A stretch of DNA of 64,000 bases, from positions 16,928,501-16,992,500 of the forward strand of contig AP031353.1 in NCBI GenBank assembly GCA_037833965.1, in the 5' to 3' direction. The position numbers were made by a program, and so were the translations under genes. Positions 27,685 through 41,349 of the stretch are shown here, one piece after another. Origin of the DNA: Marchantia polymorpha subsp. ruderalis. Its lineage: Eukaryota > Streptophyta > Marchantiopsida > Marchantiales > Marchantiaceae. Position 1 is the stretch's first letter; every line of letters begins with the position of its first letter. The notes below the pieces were generated by a model. That model had not been told where the DNA came from and did no database searches. It saw only the letters and a program-made list of their open reading frames with translations.

Positions 27685-29900
27685 GTTTGAACGGTCTAGG
27701 ATCTCTTTTATCAATCCTCTCTCAATGCCAAGACCTGGATAGAACGCTTCTCAGATTCAACCCTTCTGCAGACAATTTTGCAGGCAATTAGATTCCATCA
27801 TTAAATTCACCTTTCCTATCTGTACAGAAATAGAGTGACAATGTATCACATACGACCTATGACTTAGCCCTGTCTCATGGTTTGGTCAAGAACGTATTCT
27901 GAGACTTTGCATTTTACGACAATTTGCAAGAAACTATCGTGGCTATTTTACAGAAGAGCTTAATTCTCTTTCAAAACAAGCTAAAAGTCCGACATCTAAG
28001 CGTTGCAACAAGACTTCTTACGTGAGTAGATCAAGCTATTAACTATTTCTGCAAATCTAGCTGAGACAAAGCTGGAATTATCGTAAGCTTAGCTCCCATA
28101 GTCTGTACGGAAACTGGTTGTGAAGGTGGATACGACACTTTTATCTGGAAAGAAAAGGAGAGGTAGAGAAAGATAGCATAAGCAGAAAGTGACTGGGAAG
28201 CCGCTTAAGACTTAAACAAAGTTTCTTAGTTTCACTCTGAATGCAATAAATAATTTCTAATAGAATCCAATATGATCCCCTCCTCGTCATGTAAATGCTC
28301 ACAAAGAGATCGAGAAATTCGATCAAGGAGATATAACGAACCTGATGAATCTTACCAAGCGAACTTGACCAAATACTTGGCTTCTGTTTTGTGCCTTCCA
28401 CGAGCGGCATCTTATACTCTTAGGCAGTTCCCCGTTTGCGTCTTGGAAAGCATCAAAGAAGTGTTGACGAGGCATGTTCGATCAGATGTTCTGATTCTCT
28501 GCCTGCTGGCCTTGTTGTCTCCGCAGCTTGATGGTTCCAGTTGCAATTCGTACTGTTTAATATTGGGGTGGAACTAGCTAGCAGTGACTACATGACTCTG
28601 TCTCCAAGTCACTTGTCTGAAACATTGTAGATTATGCAAGTAGTAAAATTGGTTACAAGCTTTGGATCAGAATGGCTTTGGATTAGATTCCTTACATGAA
28701 AGTGAACTCTACAACCCCACAACGCAGTATCACCTGCTGTGTGGGGTCCGACATATAATAGTTACAGTTGACGTACAGTTGAGCTTGGAGGCGCTCACTG
28801 TTAATCACGAGACCCGGTCACCAAAGCCTGTAAAGATCCACTGTGCAAATCAGTGGAACAGATCTGGGCTGATTCTAGTTGCCTGATATTAGCATTCTTC
28901 CGACGCAATGTTCACTGGTTACTACTGGCCCCATGATTGCTGGAAGTGCTGCTCGGTCAACTTCAATCATGATGAATGACTGAAGTTGAAATCTGTTGCT
29001 TGTGTTAGTACATTCTCAGAAGTCTTTACAAAGTACGTTGATAGATAACGCAAACAGCACGTGGGTACTGGCGAATCCTTAAACTTTGAGTCGCTCGGAT
29101 ATGCGTATCGTGGATGTGCAGGGACACCAAACAGGAATGAACATGTCTGTTGTGGAGCCTTTCATCTTACAAGTATCCGTAAAGTGAGGCCTTCATAGTC
29201 TTCCATTTTGACTTATTAGATATGGGCTGGACTTTGATAGTCTGTGAACTTCTCTCCATCCCCTAAATGTCATGCATTATTCAGACACCATGGAATGTCT
29301 GCGAGTACTCATGTCTGTGAAACATTCCTTCACCGTGACACTGTGTTTCCATCATTAACGAGAACTTCTTCATTATATTGTTGTCGAAATAAATCGAATT
29401 ATGTCGACATATTTCTTCATTATACTGTAGATTGACGGACTTGGTGGTATTCTATCACACTCTTCTAAATTCGATGAATATGTTTCCAACTGTTTGCTAT
29501 CTCACCGTTTTATGTGATTAAACAGGAATAATCTTACTGAGGTCGAAGGTGTTCATGTGGCGGGAACGATTTCTATTTGTATATATATACTCTCTTACTG
29601 GACCCCTGCAGCCTTTAACACCATGTCAAACTCTAGAATAGTTACTGTTTTGTGATTTATTTTCGTCAAATACTTCAAATTGACGTCTCCCGAAAGTTTA
29701 TTCGTCCACCTGTTTGAATTTCCAAATCAAATTTGAAAGTCATTTCCAGAAAGCACTTTCAGTCGATTGAATTAGAGTGTAGGAGAATGCTGCCATAGAT
29801 CAAGTCGACTATCTATCAGCACGTTGATGCATTTGGAGGATATTAAAGGGGAAATTTTTCACATTCTGCTTCTCTGCTTAGTCCCAACTCCTCCTTACTA
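27685..29900. repeat. Peroxidase unit B, 5' flank
   Basis: Direct copy of about 19704-21900. Homology fades at about 29880. It contains micro-ORF copy 2 (28272-28577). Confidence 0.75.
28272..28577 (+). other. Divergent micro-ORF, copy 2 (101 codons)
   Basis: Same frame as 20378-20578 with an N-terminal extension. The core LCLPRAASYTLRQFPVCVLE to SYCLILGWN is retained. Divergent from peroxidase copy 2. Coding status uncertain. Confidence 0.3.
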
Positions 29901-30879
29901 CCACAGTCAGTTTCGTAGACCAGATTTCCTGTTCCAGCTTCAAAGACTTATCCAATGACAAGCTTACTCAGCGTTTTTCCACTGAAATAGATTGGATCAT
30001 CTGAGATGCAAGAGTTCTTCTGTAAACGTATCATGGGGCTACATCCAGAAAAAGATGTTGCCTTCACGTCCTAATTTTACTGATTTGAATTTTTATTCTA
30101 CACTTTTATTTTCATTTATTCTACATTTTTATTCAGTATTTGAATTCTTTCCACATCCAGGACCACTTCTCGTCTTTAATGCGGTTGACACTCGATGTTT
30201 GTGGGGTGGGCTGTACAGTTCAGGAGTGAGTCAAGGGACTGATGCTTACTCAGGGTCATACAAGTTTCATGCGTAGTGGAAAAAGTCGTACACAAAGCAG
30301 TATCGGTACAGCAGGGTAAACGCCAGATAGTTATGTCACACCGTCGTTATCACAATGTCAAGATTGGTAATTTTATCATTAAAACTCTATAGTATTTAGA
30401 TAATATCATACTTCTAGTTCTTGATAGTAGTAGTTTACAAAGACAATTTTAAAATTTGACAAAGTTTTGTATCTAAAATAAAATAGAATTTAATATGGAG
30501 AAATGGGAAATCATTATAGTAATAACTAGATCCGAGTTCTCGTTCTTTTACAAATTTACAATTAGAACAAATCAAGAGTTACAAATATCTGATTATTTAT
30601 TTTTCTAATGATTGTAATTGGGCAGTTTGCATATAAAAGAAAGTAGAAACTTGGCACAAAGCTCTATTCGTCTTGAAAATTATATAGAATAGCTCATCTT
30701 GTGTCTTGGGGTCTTTGAAAATTCTTATTTAAAAATATAATGTATTTGTAGTCTTATATGAAACCCAAGTTTAGGACCCTGGTTGTAAAAATACAAGTTA
30801 AGAACACATGGAGAGGGTACAAAAGATCATTTATTTGAAAATTAAAACATCGTACTTCAACTCTATGTCGTGCTATAAT
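29900..30879. other. AT-rich interval
   Basis: No recognised gene. One 94-codon frame (29992-30276) has no family resemblance. Confidence 0.5.
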
Positions 30880-31212
30880 TTGATGTAAGAACATAGAAAT
30901 CACTGCAAATAGTTTTACTTGTTTAATTGATAGTCAAGTAAAGAGCTTCATTATCTGAAACCCTTTACTTGACTATCAATTACATCGCAAGGATGAGATG
31001 TCTTGATGTGTCTTGCCCCTCTAATCAAGTTTTGCGTGACGTAATAGAGTTGCCAGTAGGTGTGATGACTTGGTCTTCAAAACGGAATGTATCGCACTTG
31101 CAACTGATTTCATTTCGTGAGCATCTATAAGTTCGAGCACCAAAATGAAATTTTACCAATTTCATGTGAACAAGGATAACTATTTGCAAGGATTTCTATG
31201 TTCTTAGGTCAA
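30880..31212. repeat. 333-bp element with nested inverted repeats
   Basis: The outer arms 30880-30914 and 31178-31212 match as inverted repeats at 31 of 35 positions. Inside the left arm is a perfect 19-bp inverted repeat, 30925-30943 (AATTGATAGTCAAGTAAAG) with 30963-30981. Short, AT-rich and non-coding, like a MITE. I did not confirm a target-site duplication. Confidence 0.55.
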
Positions 31213-33400
31213 ATGATCTCACGAAATAGAAATGGAATGGAAATTCATAGGCTAGAATTTTGTAGGTGATGTGTTGGAAGAAATATTGAGTATGAAGAGA
31301 TTGAATTAGCTCATAAAATAGATGTGAAAAAATTTATTCTTTACTAGTGATTTATGGTTTACATTGTTACATTAGATAGTCATATTTCCATGTCTCAAGT
31401 GCTTTAGAAAGTAGTTAGAGTAGGTCTTTAGGATTATTTTCTTGATCTGGAAATGAATGATTTGTAATGTGTTTTTTAGACTTTTGATATATTTCTTCTC
31501 TATTTCTTTACCATTTATATAATTCAAAGTACCCCAAGCTGAAGTTATGTCCCTGTAAAAAGTTGAAACCTTGGATAGGGACATAAATCAGTTCCTGTGT
31601 AATGAGGAAGATATTTGTAGCAATAGATAAATATCAAAATGGAGAATAATGGTACTGATCCGATATCACGAGGATAGAAACAATACCAGAGATTCAAATA
31701 TTGTCACGATTAACATTCTATTGATGAGTTTTACTTTTCAAGCATATGTCTTTCCCAAAATCATTTACAAATATTAACCCGAATTTGATACAGATACAGA
31801 GTGTTATCACATCAAATTCTTGAAATACATCCAATTAAACACCACAGAAATCGCAAGCAAATCTGCATTTGATATTTAGGGGGAAACTTTTCAAGATTAC
31901 TCGCTTAGTCTGCTGCACCGAGCAACCAGTCTACAAGTTTGCTTAAATCCTGATCTACACTATGCATCACTCAAAACACCTAAGATGATTACTCTACTTT
32001 AAATGTGGTATCTTCTACAAACCAAAGCAACTCTCGCACTATGACAAAACGCACAACTCACGAACGTGCGGAGGAATGTAGACTTAAGACTATCTTGTGG
32101 GAAAGCCTTCCAGGCACTTTGACCACTTTATTCACAACGAACACCCGGAGTCATCATCTGCTACTTGTGAGTTCCCATCATATGCGACATCCACGGACAC
32201 AGCAGTTGCCACAGCCGCAGAGCTCCTGACTACTCCTATCTTACGCAGAACTACTGCGAGCTGTAACTCTAAGTTCTCCCTAGTCTCTTCCAAACAGATA
32301 TGAAAGAACTAACTATTCTACCTAACTATCGATGTCCTATCACTTTGCTGGCTTCCAATACTCTCAATCTACGCTCTAGCGAATCTAATTTTGTCCACTT
32401 TGTGATTTGGATCTCCAAACCACAAAATTGCGAAGGCATCGTTCTATCCTAGCTCGCAAACCAATACCCGTATCCTGTTCGAGATGTTTGATGTTTGCCG
32501 CTGTTTTCACCAATTTTGCCTAAGCCGCGATCAATTGCTACTCAGCTGTGGACAATTAAGATCGCAAGCTTATGCAATCTGCATCCTACTCTCTTCCGAG
32601 TTCAAACTCCAAAGATCTCGTAGTATCGCAAATAGCTAATCTATCCTTCCAACGAGCTACTTTGGAAGCCACAAACCGCTCCCGTGCCGCCAGATGCGCT
32701 GTCAGCTCCTCAACGCGCTGAAATTCTCTCTGAAACATTATCTTAAACTACTCCAATCCGTTTTGAAGTTCTTACTTCGCCTTCTGAATTGTGCAAACTT
32801 CAACCCAAAGGCCGAAGCACTATAGCTCATTCTGCGTACGAAGGCTACTCTCAGCAACTAACTCTCGTCAAAGTTCTTCGCAATCCAACTTCTTCGCCCG
32901 AAGTTGCTCCTCTCGCTCTTGCAAGATAACTGTCATGATCGCACATTCGGAAGTCAAGCTTGCAACTCATTCTGTCACCCCAACGGTTGCGGCCGACTTC
33001 GACGTCGTTCGTCTGCACACCAACTCTACATAAGATCTTGCCAAAGACGGTGACACCAAGTACTTCACCATCTCTCTATCTAAGTACTTCACTAATAGAA
33101 CTATCCTCTCAATTAAAAGATCTGACAATATAAACTATGTCAACTTCGGCTCGTAGACCTAAGGCCCTTCTCCACGATCAAATTCCACTTTACCTGAAGA
33201 CAACGTCGATGAGGATGGCGAATACTCATCATCGCAGTAAGATGAAGGCACGACACAGAAGTAAGAAAATAGTGGACAATGCAGAATGCAGTAAGGCAAC
33301 ATCGCAGCCTCAGCTATCTTGGATAATTGGATCGCAGTGGGAGTGCAGGATGCAGGAACGGAAGACAAATGGCCTTCGGAGTGGCGACCTTCGGATGTGC
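31213..33400. other. Gene-free, partly repeat-like interval
   Basis: AT-rich to 31.9 kb, then more GC-rich with scattered short frames of low complexity (32.0-33.4 kb). I see no protein family. It may be decayed retroelement. Confidence 0.4.
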
Positions 33401-33486
33401 CTGAGGAGGGCTGTTGGTAGAAGGCAAAGAAGGAGAAGATGAGACCGAGACGGAGACTTTGGGTCAACGCCTTCGATCTTCGGATC

Positions 33487-33698
33487 AACCCGCAGCCTTC
33501 TCCGGCCTTCAGGCGAAACATCTTCGGACGTGCGCCAAGCGATTGAAAAGTCGGCGGACGTTCCGTAACCGTCTTTCCAACTGTCGCCGCAAACTGCTCC
33601 GAAGGTACTTTTCCCAAAGGACAAACCTTAGCCGACTTTTCAATCTCTTGGCGCACATCTGAAGATGTTTCGCCTGAAGTCCGAAGAAGGCTGAGATC
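33487..33698. repeat. Imperfect palindrome with about 68-bp arms
   Basis: Left arm about 33487-33555 and right arm 33631-33698 are inverted copies (AGGCGAAACATCTTC against GAAGATGTTTCGCCT) around a 75-nt spacer. Both strands therefore read a similar short frame (LQAKHL..CAKRLKSR). The CTTCGG-rich wording resembles the 22-24 kb insertion. Confidence 0.7.
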
Positions 33699-33990
33699 AA
33701 AGAATTACCATATCAAGCTACATCTATCAAGATTCTTCCTAAGTCAATTTGCCATTAATTGACAAAGTTGTGAGATATCTACTCTAGCAGATCATATCCC
33801 ATCTAATTTAACATTATTGACTGCAAGTAAAAACACTAACTCCAATTATTAAACATGGATTCCAATTATTTATAACTTTTCATCTGCTACGGACCTTTTG
33901 TTTAATCTACTTTTGATTATTCTCATCCTAAAAGTATAAATTTCTATTCATCTACTCTTCAAATTTAGTCTCTCCGAAAAAAATAAAAAT

Positions 33991-34067
33991 CTACGTTACA
34001 ACAATATTGTGCATATTCCTTGAATGTAGAACATTCGAGGAATATGCACAATATTGTGGTAACGTAG
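33991..34067. repeat. Long near-perfect hairpin, 37-bp arms and 3-nt loop
   Basis: 33991-34027 and 34031-34067 pair at 35 of 37 positions around AGA. Flanking A and T runs could extend the stem. It could be a minimal MITE-like element or a small-RNA hairpin. No coding potential. Confidence 0.8.
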
Positions 34068-34099
34068 TTTTTTAGCACCAAGTTTTGTAGGCGACTATC

Positions 34100-35500
34100 C
34101 ATTTGTGAGGCGAATTCTGTAACCCTTATGTTTGACTATTGAATAAACTGCTGTGAAAACTGTTATGTTTATGTAACTTCGTGTTGGTTATATTCAGGTG
34201 ATCCCTAGTATTGAGAAACAGTGGTGCAACGTTCGACCGAAGCCAACGGCATGATAGAACTGGAATTGGTTACTAGTGAGTGCACGTTTGACAGCGGATA
34301 TAGTGCGAAATCCATCGTTTGTTATATATACCTGGTGACAAATTAACAAATCATGAATGAGCTCATACTTCGTGTGACAGTAAGCAGCCCTTTCAGTTCT
34401 GTATGACATTACACACCATTGAATCCTTCAAATGAAATAGGGTTATCGATACAAGAAACTGTTTAACCCTTCACAGTATGCAGCGTTTTCAGAGTATATT
34501 TGGTGATTGACGTGAATGGCATCACTATTTTCTTATTAAGAAGTATATACAGTCAGCTCCCTCTTTCCAGATACCAGTTGTGCCTGGCAATCAGGTTCGA
34601 ACCTAAAGCTCCCGAGGTCAAACGCATTAGTTGCCGGATTCCAGTCTATTTATATGTCTAACATCCATACCAAGAACTGGGCAAACGCTCTCCAAGAATG
34701 TACTGTCGTCTCTGATTTCAAGTGGGACGCGACTGCAGGAAAAAGGGAGACCGGACCAACATGTTTGAGAAGTATAATATTAAAATTGTGGATTCGTCCT
34801 TTGCCAAAATCGGAGAGTCTTTAGACAATGATATTTTTATTGTAATCTGGGTTCCATTTGGACTTCAATGTCAATCAGATTGACGTTTAGAGATATTATA
34901 TGATGATAACTAAATAAATAATGGGGGTCAAACTGGAACCATCAAAAAACACATCCATAGCATAGAATAGTAAAAATTGGTCGGAAATCTGACATTCGTA
35001 CATACACTATAATTCTATACATTCGTACATACTATATTTATATATATATTTGGTACATTAATTGTACATTATATATATACTAACCGTACTCCATTCATTC
35101 GCAGCACCACATACACAGATTACGTTCAATGTAGATTCCGAGGGAATGGTCGCTGAACGATGTGAAAATGATTTAGTACTTTTCACTCTGGTATTTGCGA
35201 TAACTTCTTCAAATAGCCATATTTGAATATCGTAAAATGAAACAAATTCAATCACCCGTTAGACAAAGAATGTAGGTAGATAACAATTTACGAAGACGTA
35301 TCATGCTCGAATGTATGTTTCACGCGTGAGGCTTATGCGTAAGACTAAACTGTTACTGACCTGGGCTGAAAACATTCTGAAAAGATGATGCAATCAAACG
35401 GTGTCAATCTCAAGGTTTACGAGTCGGCAACCTTTAACTCCCTTCTGCAACTGATATATGAGTAATTTCACTCTCGTTGAAAGCAGAGACCACTTGTCTG
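34100..35500. other. Gene-free interval
   Basis: AT-rich, with TA-rich simple sequence around 35.0 kb. Nothing recognised. Confidence 0.5.
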
Positions 35501-35509
35501 ATCTCTCAA

Positions 35510-36424
35510 CCAGTTCCAGTCTTGCACATTTTCACCGTCGATGTTCCGAAGTCCTTCAGAAAGCTGTCGAGGGAACTTGGCTGAAATGTTCCCTACCCTG
35601 CAATGGAAAGGGATGCTGATGAGGGCAGCATCTGATAGGAACAGTCAGTCCCCTTTGGCTCTTCACGACCTTGAAATATTCGTTGTCGAATGTGCCGTTT
35701 GTGGCATCCAGTTCTCTCACAAAGGTCTGAGACTCGTCCGAAGGGCAGAGAGTTCTGAGCAAGTTGGCAAAAGTGGTATCGAGTGATGAATCGGTCGTTC
35801 CGGGCATAGCGTTCAAGTCGTACATACGAGGAATCACTCCTGCACAGTGAGCCGATTGTACGCCACCTGAAGAATAAATATGCATGAACTCCCTCTGATC
35901 ATTAGACCGCTCAGAGTTCTGAAAAAGAAGTCTTTTTGAATTGATTTCTTCGATACCAATCCCTTGAAAGATCCACCTTAAATCTGCAAGTTTTATGGAT
36001 ATCCTGCTAAAGTAATAGTTATTGAGCTTGAAGCACCCGAAAGAGTAAGCATATCCTTGGCATTGTTTACTATCAAGTGCCTCAATAATAGTTCCAGCCT
36101 TCTCTAGATCCATATAGTGAGCTTCCTCACGTGACGTCAGAGGCCATGATATGTATATACTTCTAGCACATGTGCTTGTCCTTGATTTTTAAAAGAGAAT
36201 GAAAGTGTCGACCTTCAGTACGACATCACGGGCTGCTAAAGCCAGAATATCCGCGCATGACACTTCACCCGGACATGTCCTTTCAATTGTGGCCTTGACA
36301 ATTGAATTGGCCTTCAGTTGGTTGCGTCATCCTCTGCGAGTTATATGGGAGAGCCAAAGTTTGGTCGTGCAGCTTTCTCTGCCGAATTGGACGCTGATTC
36401 GGGGAGTACTGATGCCGCACAACC
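35510..36424 (-). pseudogene. Peroxidase relic R2 (exons 2, part of 3, and 4)
   Basis: 36424-36213 matches exon 2 but is 212 nt because of a 23-nt insertion, and it has TAA at codon 28. About 36030-36065 keeps the exon-3 end. About 35865-35510 matches exon 4 (VIPRMYDLNAMPGTTD, FANLLRTLCPSDESQTFV, FDNEYFKVVKSQRG) and then shifts frame before the LFPSDAALI equivalent. The SGGHTIG helix is destroyed (about 35860). Non-functional. Confidence 0.88.
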
Positions 36425-36429
36425 CTGAA

Positions 36430-37300
36430 CGCTTTTAAAAAATTGTCTTCCAATCTAGAGATTTATGAGCGTGTGGTGCCAATGCAAGCCTTCATTTCAA
36501 AAAGGCTGTATAAAGATAAACACCTTAGAATCAGTTATCGAGATGAGAGGAAGAATGCAAAGATTGACTACGGACAAATGAACAGTCCCGTGAAAATTGT
36601 CTCCAATGATTGCTCTCTAAACACAACGAGATCGTTATAATTACGTCCATGACCAGTGGACGACATGTAGTACATCAAGGAGAGCTGAAGAATGTTTGAT
36701 CGTTACTTTGACGCTGAAGAATGTTTTCGATAGCGTTTAGTATAGCCTCAAAGTCTGGACTTTGTATCTAGTTCATCAATGTTTGCATCTTATGATGCCA
36801 CTACAGAATCGTGATCTTTAGCAAGATGCAGATCTTTCTTCTCTGCTGGAAGTGTGCTCAAATCTACATAGCAATCTCTCTGCCAATGACCTTCCTTTCC
36901 ACAACGATCGAATCGTCCTGCCTCCACTAGTATTCTTCTTGGCCCCTTGGATTTCTTCCGATTCTTGAGTTATTAAGGACTCTCGAAATCCTTAAACATG
37001 TTCTCCGTTGTCACGTCCTTTTCGTTGTTCTTCCTCTAGTTGCATGCGTCAGGTTTCAGAAAGAGATAAAGCTTAACCTTGAGGAGGTATCTCAAATTGT
37101 TCCCAGTCCGTAATTATTGTCCGATCATGTTACTTGCTTATATGGCAGCGTGCAATATGGAAAATGTAGGACCTTAAACTCCTTTATTTTTTATCTCTAA
37201 TTTTTTTTAAAGATTGATGTATTTATCTTCAGCTAGACTGCGACGCCGGATTATAAGCCAAGGCCATGCTTAAGATATGTAAGAATCGAGGGATATGTCT
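36430..37300. other. Relic flank and retroelement debris
   Basis: 36430-36720 repeats the flank seen at 24.4-24.7 kb. The rest has a gag-like zinc-knuckle remnant (listed separately) and no intact gene. Confidence 0.5.
36850..36970 (-). mobile_element. Retrotransposon gag zinc-knuckle remnant
   Basis: The minus strand reads KKSKGPRRILVEAGR then FDRCGKEGHWQRDCYVD. This matches a CCHC knuckle (CxxCxxxxHxxxxC) in which the first cysteine is replaced by phenylalanine. The surrounding frame is broken. A gag fragment is the best explanation. Confidence 0.55.
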
Positions 37301-37738
37301 TGACCATGATCAAACGAAGTGAAACCATGTCTGAGCTCCAAATGAGATGTGGTTGATGGACAAGAATCCACTGACCAGCAAAGCCTGGATTTTCAATCAG
37401 GTCCAGAATGAACAGCATGACGGTCTCACTCCCAGCGGATCCAAGTTAGACGCAAACCTCCACAACATGCACATCAAATCACTTCTGGTCGCCAGAGCTT
37501 CTCCTCCTGATGAGGTGTTCGTGATCCTATACATCCACAACGAGCCCACTTGGTCTTCGCCAGTAACTTCCTCCTGTCTACGTAATTTTTCAGCTTACGG
37601 TGCAAAGACTTACGAGAATCTGATAATCACAGGCAACAACAACCTGACTCGGAAATCATGAGGCAAACAGTAAGCATTACACATTGCACTGAAATAATGC
37701 TAATATTGGCCGAGCACGATTCAGATGCCAAGGTTTAT

Positions 37739-37767
37739 CTGGACCCGGAGTCTTCTATCGGGTCCAG
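37739..37767. repeat. Hairpin, 9-bp perfect stem
   Basis: CTGGACCCG at 37739-37747 pairs with CGGGTCCAG at 37759-37767 across an 11-nt loop. The same GGACCCGG/CCGGGTCC theme occurs at 41228 and, as GGTCCCG, at 8474. Confidence 0.7.
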
Positions 37768-37842
37768 TGCTTCACAATGAACGTTTCCTTTTCATGTACT
37801 GGTGAGAATTTAGAACCATTCGAGCTATCTTCCTTCAGATCT

Positions 37843-38148
37843 TCAAGCTACTTTGACTTGTACCGACATTTCAGTATCCACTATCAGCTCTAGCTGGTTC
37901 GTTCCAAATTTAAACTGTATGAAAGCTGTAACTGGAACCATCAAGCTGTTCAGACATCCAGCCAGCATCCAGACAATCCGAACGGGCTTCCTCCAAAATT
38001 CTTTCAAGCTTCCCAAGATGAAGAGAGCGGAAGGCCTGGTAGTATAAGATGCCGCTGGTGGAATAAACAAAACACAAGTGTTTGGCAACGATCTCTGGGT
38101 GGAATGCGACAGGTCCGAACTTTTTCTGTAGTCAAGTTTCTTAATCAT
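37843..38148 (-). other. Divergent micro-ORF, copy 3 (diverged, 101 codons)
   Basis: The minus-strand frame with FIPPAASYTTRPSALFILGS aligns with the micro-ORF at 20378 and lies about 625 bp upstream of, and divergent from, peroxidase copy 3. More diverged than the others but still open. Coding status uncertain. Confidence 0.3.
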
Positions 38149-38772
38149 TAAGCTTTATTTGTAAGGTTGCATGCTCATTCAATTTGGACGGAAGAAATTC
38201 ATATGTATCTCTCCTAGTGATTGTGAGTAGAAAGGACTCGACGCACTCAGATGAGCAGGCAGGGTAGGTAAATTATTGTAGTTTAATCTTGCTCGCTCCT
38301 CGATTCGAGTGTTCCCTCTGTCTAGTATCAAACTTGCACGTGCTTCGGCCCAGATCATCGGAGTTCAGCTTATGATGCTTCACCTGATCTTATATGGTCT
38401 GAACAGGAGGAAGTGATACCCTACTCGACTAGCATGGAGATCTTGTTCTAACGCTTAGATTTTGAGACTTTGCCCGGTTTTGAGAAGAAGTGAGATTTCT
38501 TCTAGATCTGTTCAAGGATATGTTTTGCACATTTCTGGAAGGACTACGTCCGATTATCTACTGCATGCTGCATTATTTGAAAACAGACTATAGGTTTGTA
38601 TTTATTTTAGCTGATGTAAGAAACGTGAAAGTCGCAACCAAGTATAAAATCTCTTACGTGCAAAACCGTCTGCAGAGAGTTTCAAACCGACAAGCTTCCG
38701 ATCCAGCTTTTGAGACGTGAAAACGTGAACGGATTCTAACTAGAATTACTGAAGTCGTCGAGTCGTTCAAAC

Positions 38773-40385
<1,613 letters not shown>

Positions 40386-41340
40386 TTCAGGAGATACGAA
40401 GGGTATCGCATGAACTGAAGTGAACCTCGGCATCGATGATAGAGGCAGATTTTATTCAGGAACTGTCGTGTAACTCTTCATTGCATTCGAAGTGCGACAG
40501 ATCGATAAGAGCAGAAGCTTGGCGGGTACGAACGGTACCTCGGCACCATACCGATGCCTGACTGGACTTGTAGGCAGCTCCTTGGGACCGCGCATTGCGA
40601 CCGCTATAATGCATGAACTGGATTCCTTAAAGGAACGATAGATTAAATGAGCCGTAAGCATGAGCATTTTTCACGTGGATATTAAAATATACTTAGAACT
40701 TAGTTAGGTGACAATTGTACCGACAAGTAATTGGTTATAAATTTTTATACCTTGCCATTCATTTCAATGCGGCGAGATCCAAATAAATTCTTTGAAGATC
40801 TTTTTAAGAAAGAATCGATCTCGTAGTAGTTTGAATTGATATATGTCTGTACAAGACCAGATTGCCACGATCCGGGAACAACAACACAGTGTAAAAATTG
40901 GAAGCCCCATGATAACAATGCCATATTTCAGTTCTAGAAATCATGTAACCTTTGTCTTCCTCTACTTGAAGCAAGAAAATATCACCATAAAAAAATGTTG
41001 CATTTGCAAAAACTTTTCAATTTTTTGGTAAAGTGCAAAAGTAATCGGATGATTCCCATTGTGATTAATAGCTAATCATGATTAAATACTCAGACGACCG
41101 CTTTCTGAAATCTTGTGCGAAGTGGTAAGAGTAAGACACTAAACTGAACAGAGATAAAATTGTAGTGATCATACTCACATCAAAATGACATCATCGACGA
41201 GCAAAATGCATATGTGGAAGCTTTGAAGGACCCGGTCTTCAAAGCTTGGTTGACCGGGTCCAAATCTGCTTGACAATGAATGCATTCACGCTCACTTCTG
41301 TTGTAGACTGTATGTAAGTATAGAGTCCAAATTAAAAACA
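40386..41340. repeat. Peroxidase copy 3, 3' flank, then unique sequence
   Basis: About 40386-40880 is the reverse-complement counterpart of the 3' flanks at 17.7-18.2 and 25.75-26.2 kb. Homology ends soon after CTGTACAAGACCAGATTG. 40.9-41.2 kb is AT-rich without a gene. Confidence 0.75.
41218..41261. repeat. Two overlapping, mutually exclusive hairpins
   Basis: Hairpin 1: AAGCTTTGAA (41218-41227) with TTCAAAGCTT (41238-41247), loop GGACCCGGTC. Hairpin 2 uses that loop (41228-41237) as its left arm, paired with GACCGGGTCC (41252-41261). Both are perfect 10-bp stems. Confidence 0.75.
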
Positions 41341-41349
41341 GCAGATGAT

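Larger units (their letters stand above)
37300..38772. repeat. Peroxidase copy 3, 5' flank
   Basis: A diverged, inverted counterpart of about 19704-20880, containing micro-ORF copy 3 and a hairpin (37739-37767). The first 300 bp hold a 104-codon frame (37347-37661) with no recognised family. Confidence 0.55.

Noticed and set aside
32005..33033. Ser/Thr-rich + strand frames
   Set aside because: Low-complexity composition, overlapping frames and no recognised domain. Probably decayed repeat DNA.
37347..37661. 104-codon + strand frame
   Set aside because: No homology I recognise, and it lies in a diverged duplicated flank next to retroelement debris.
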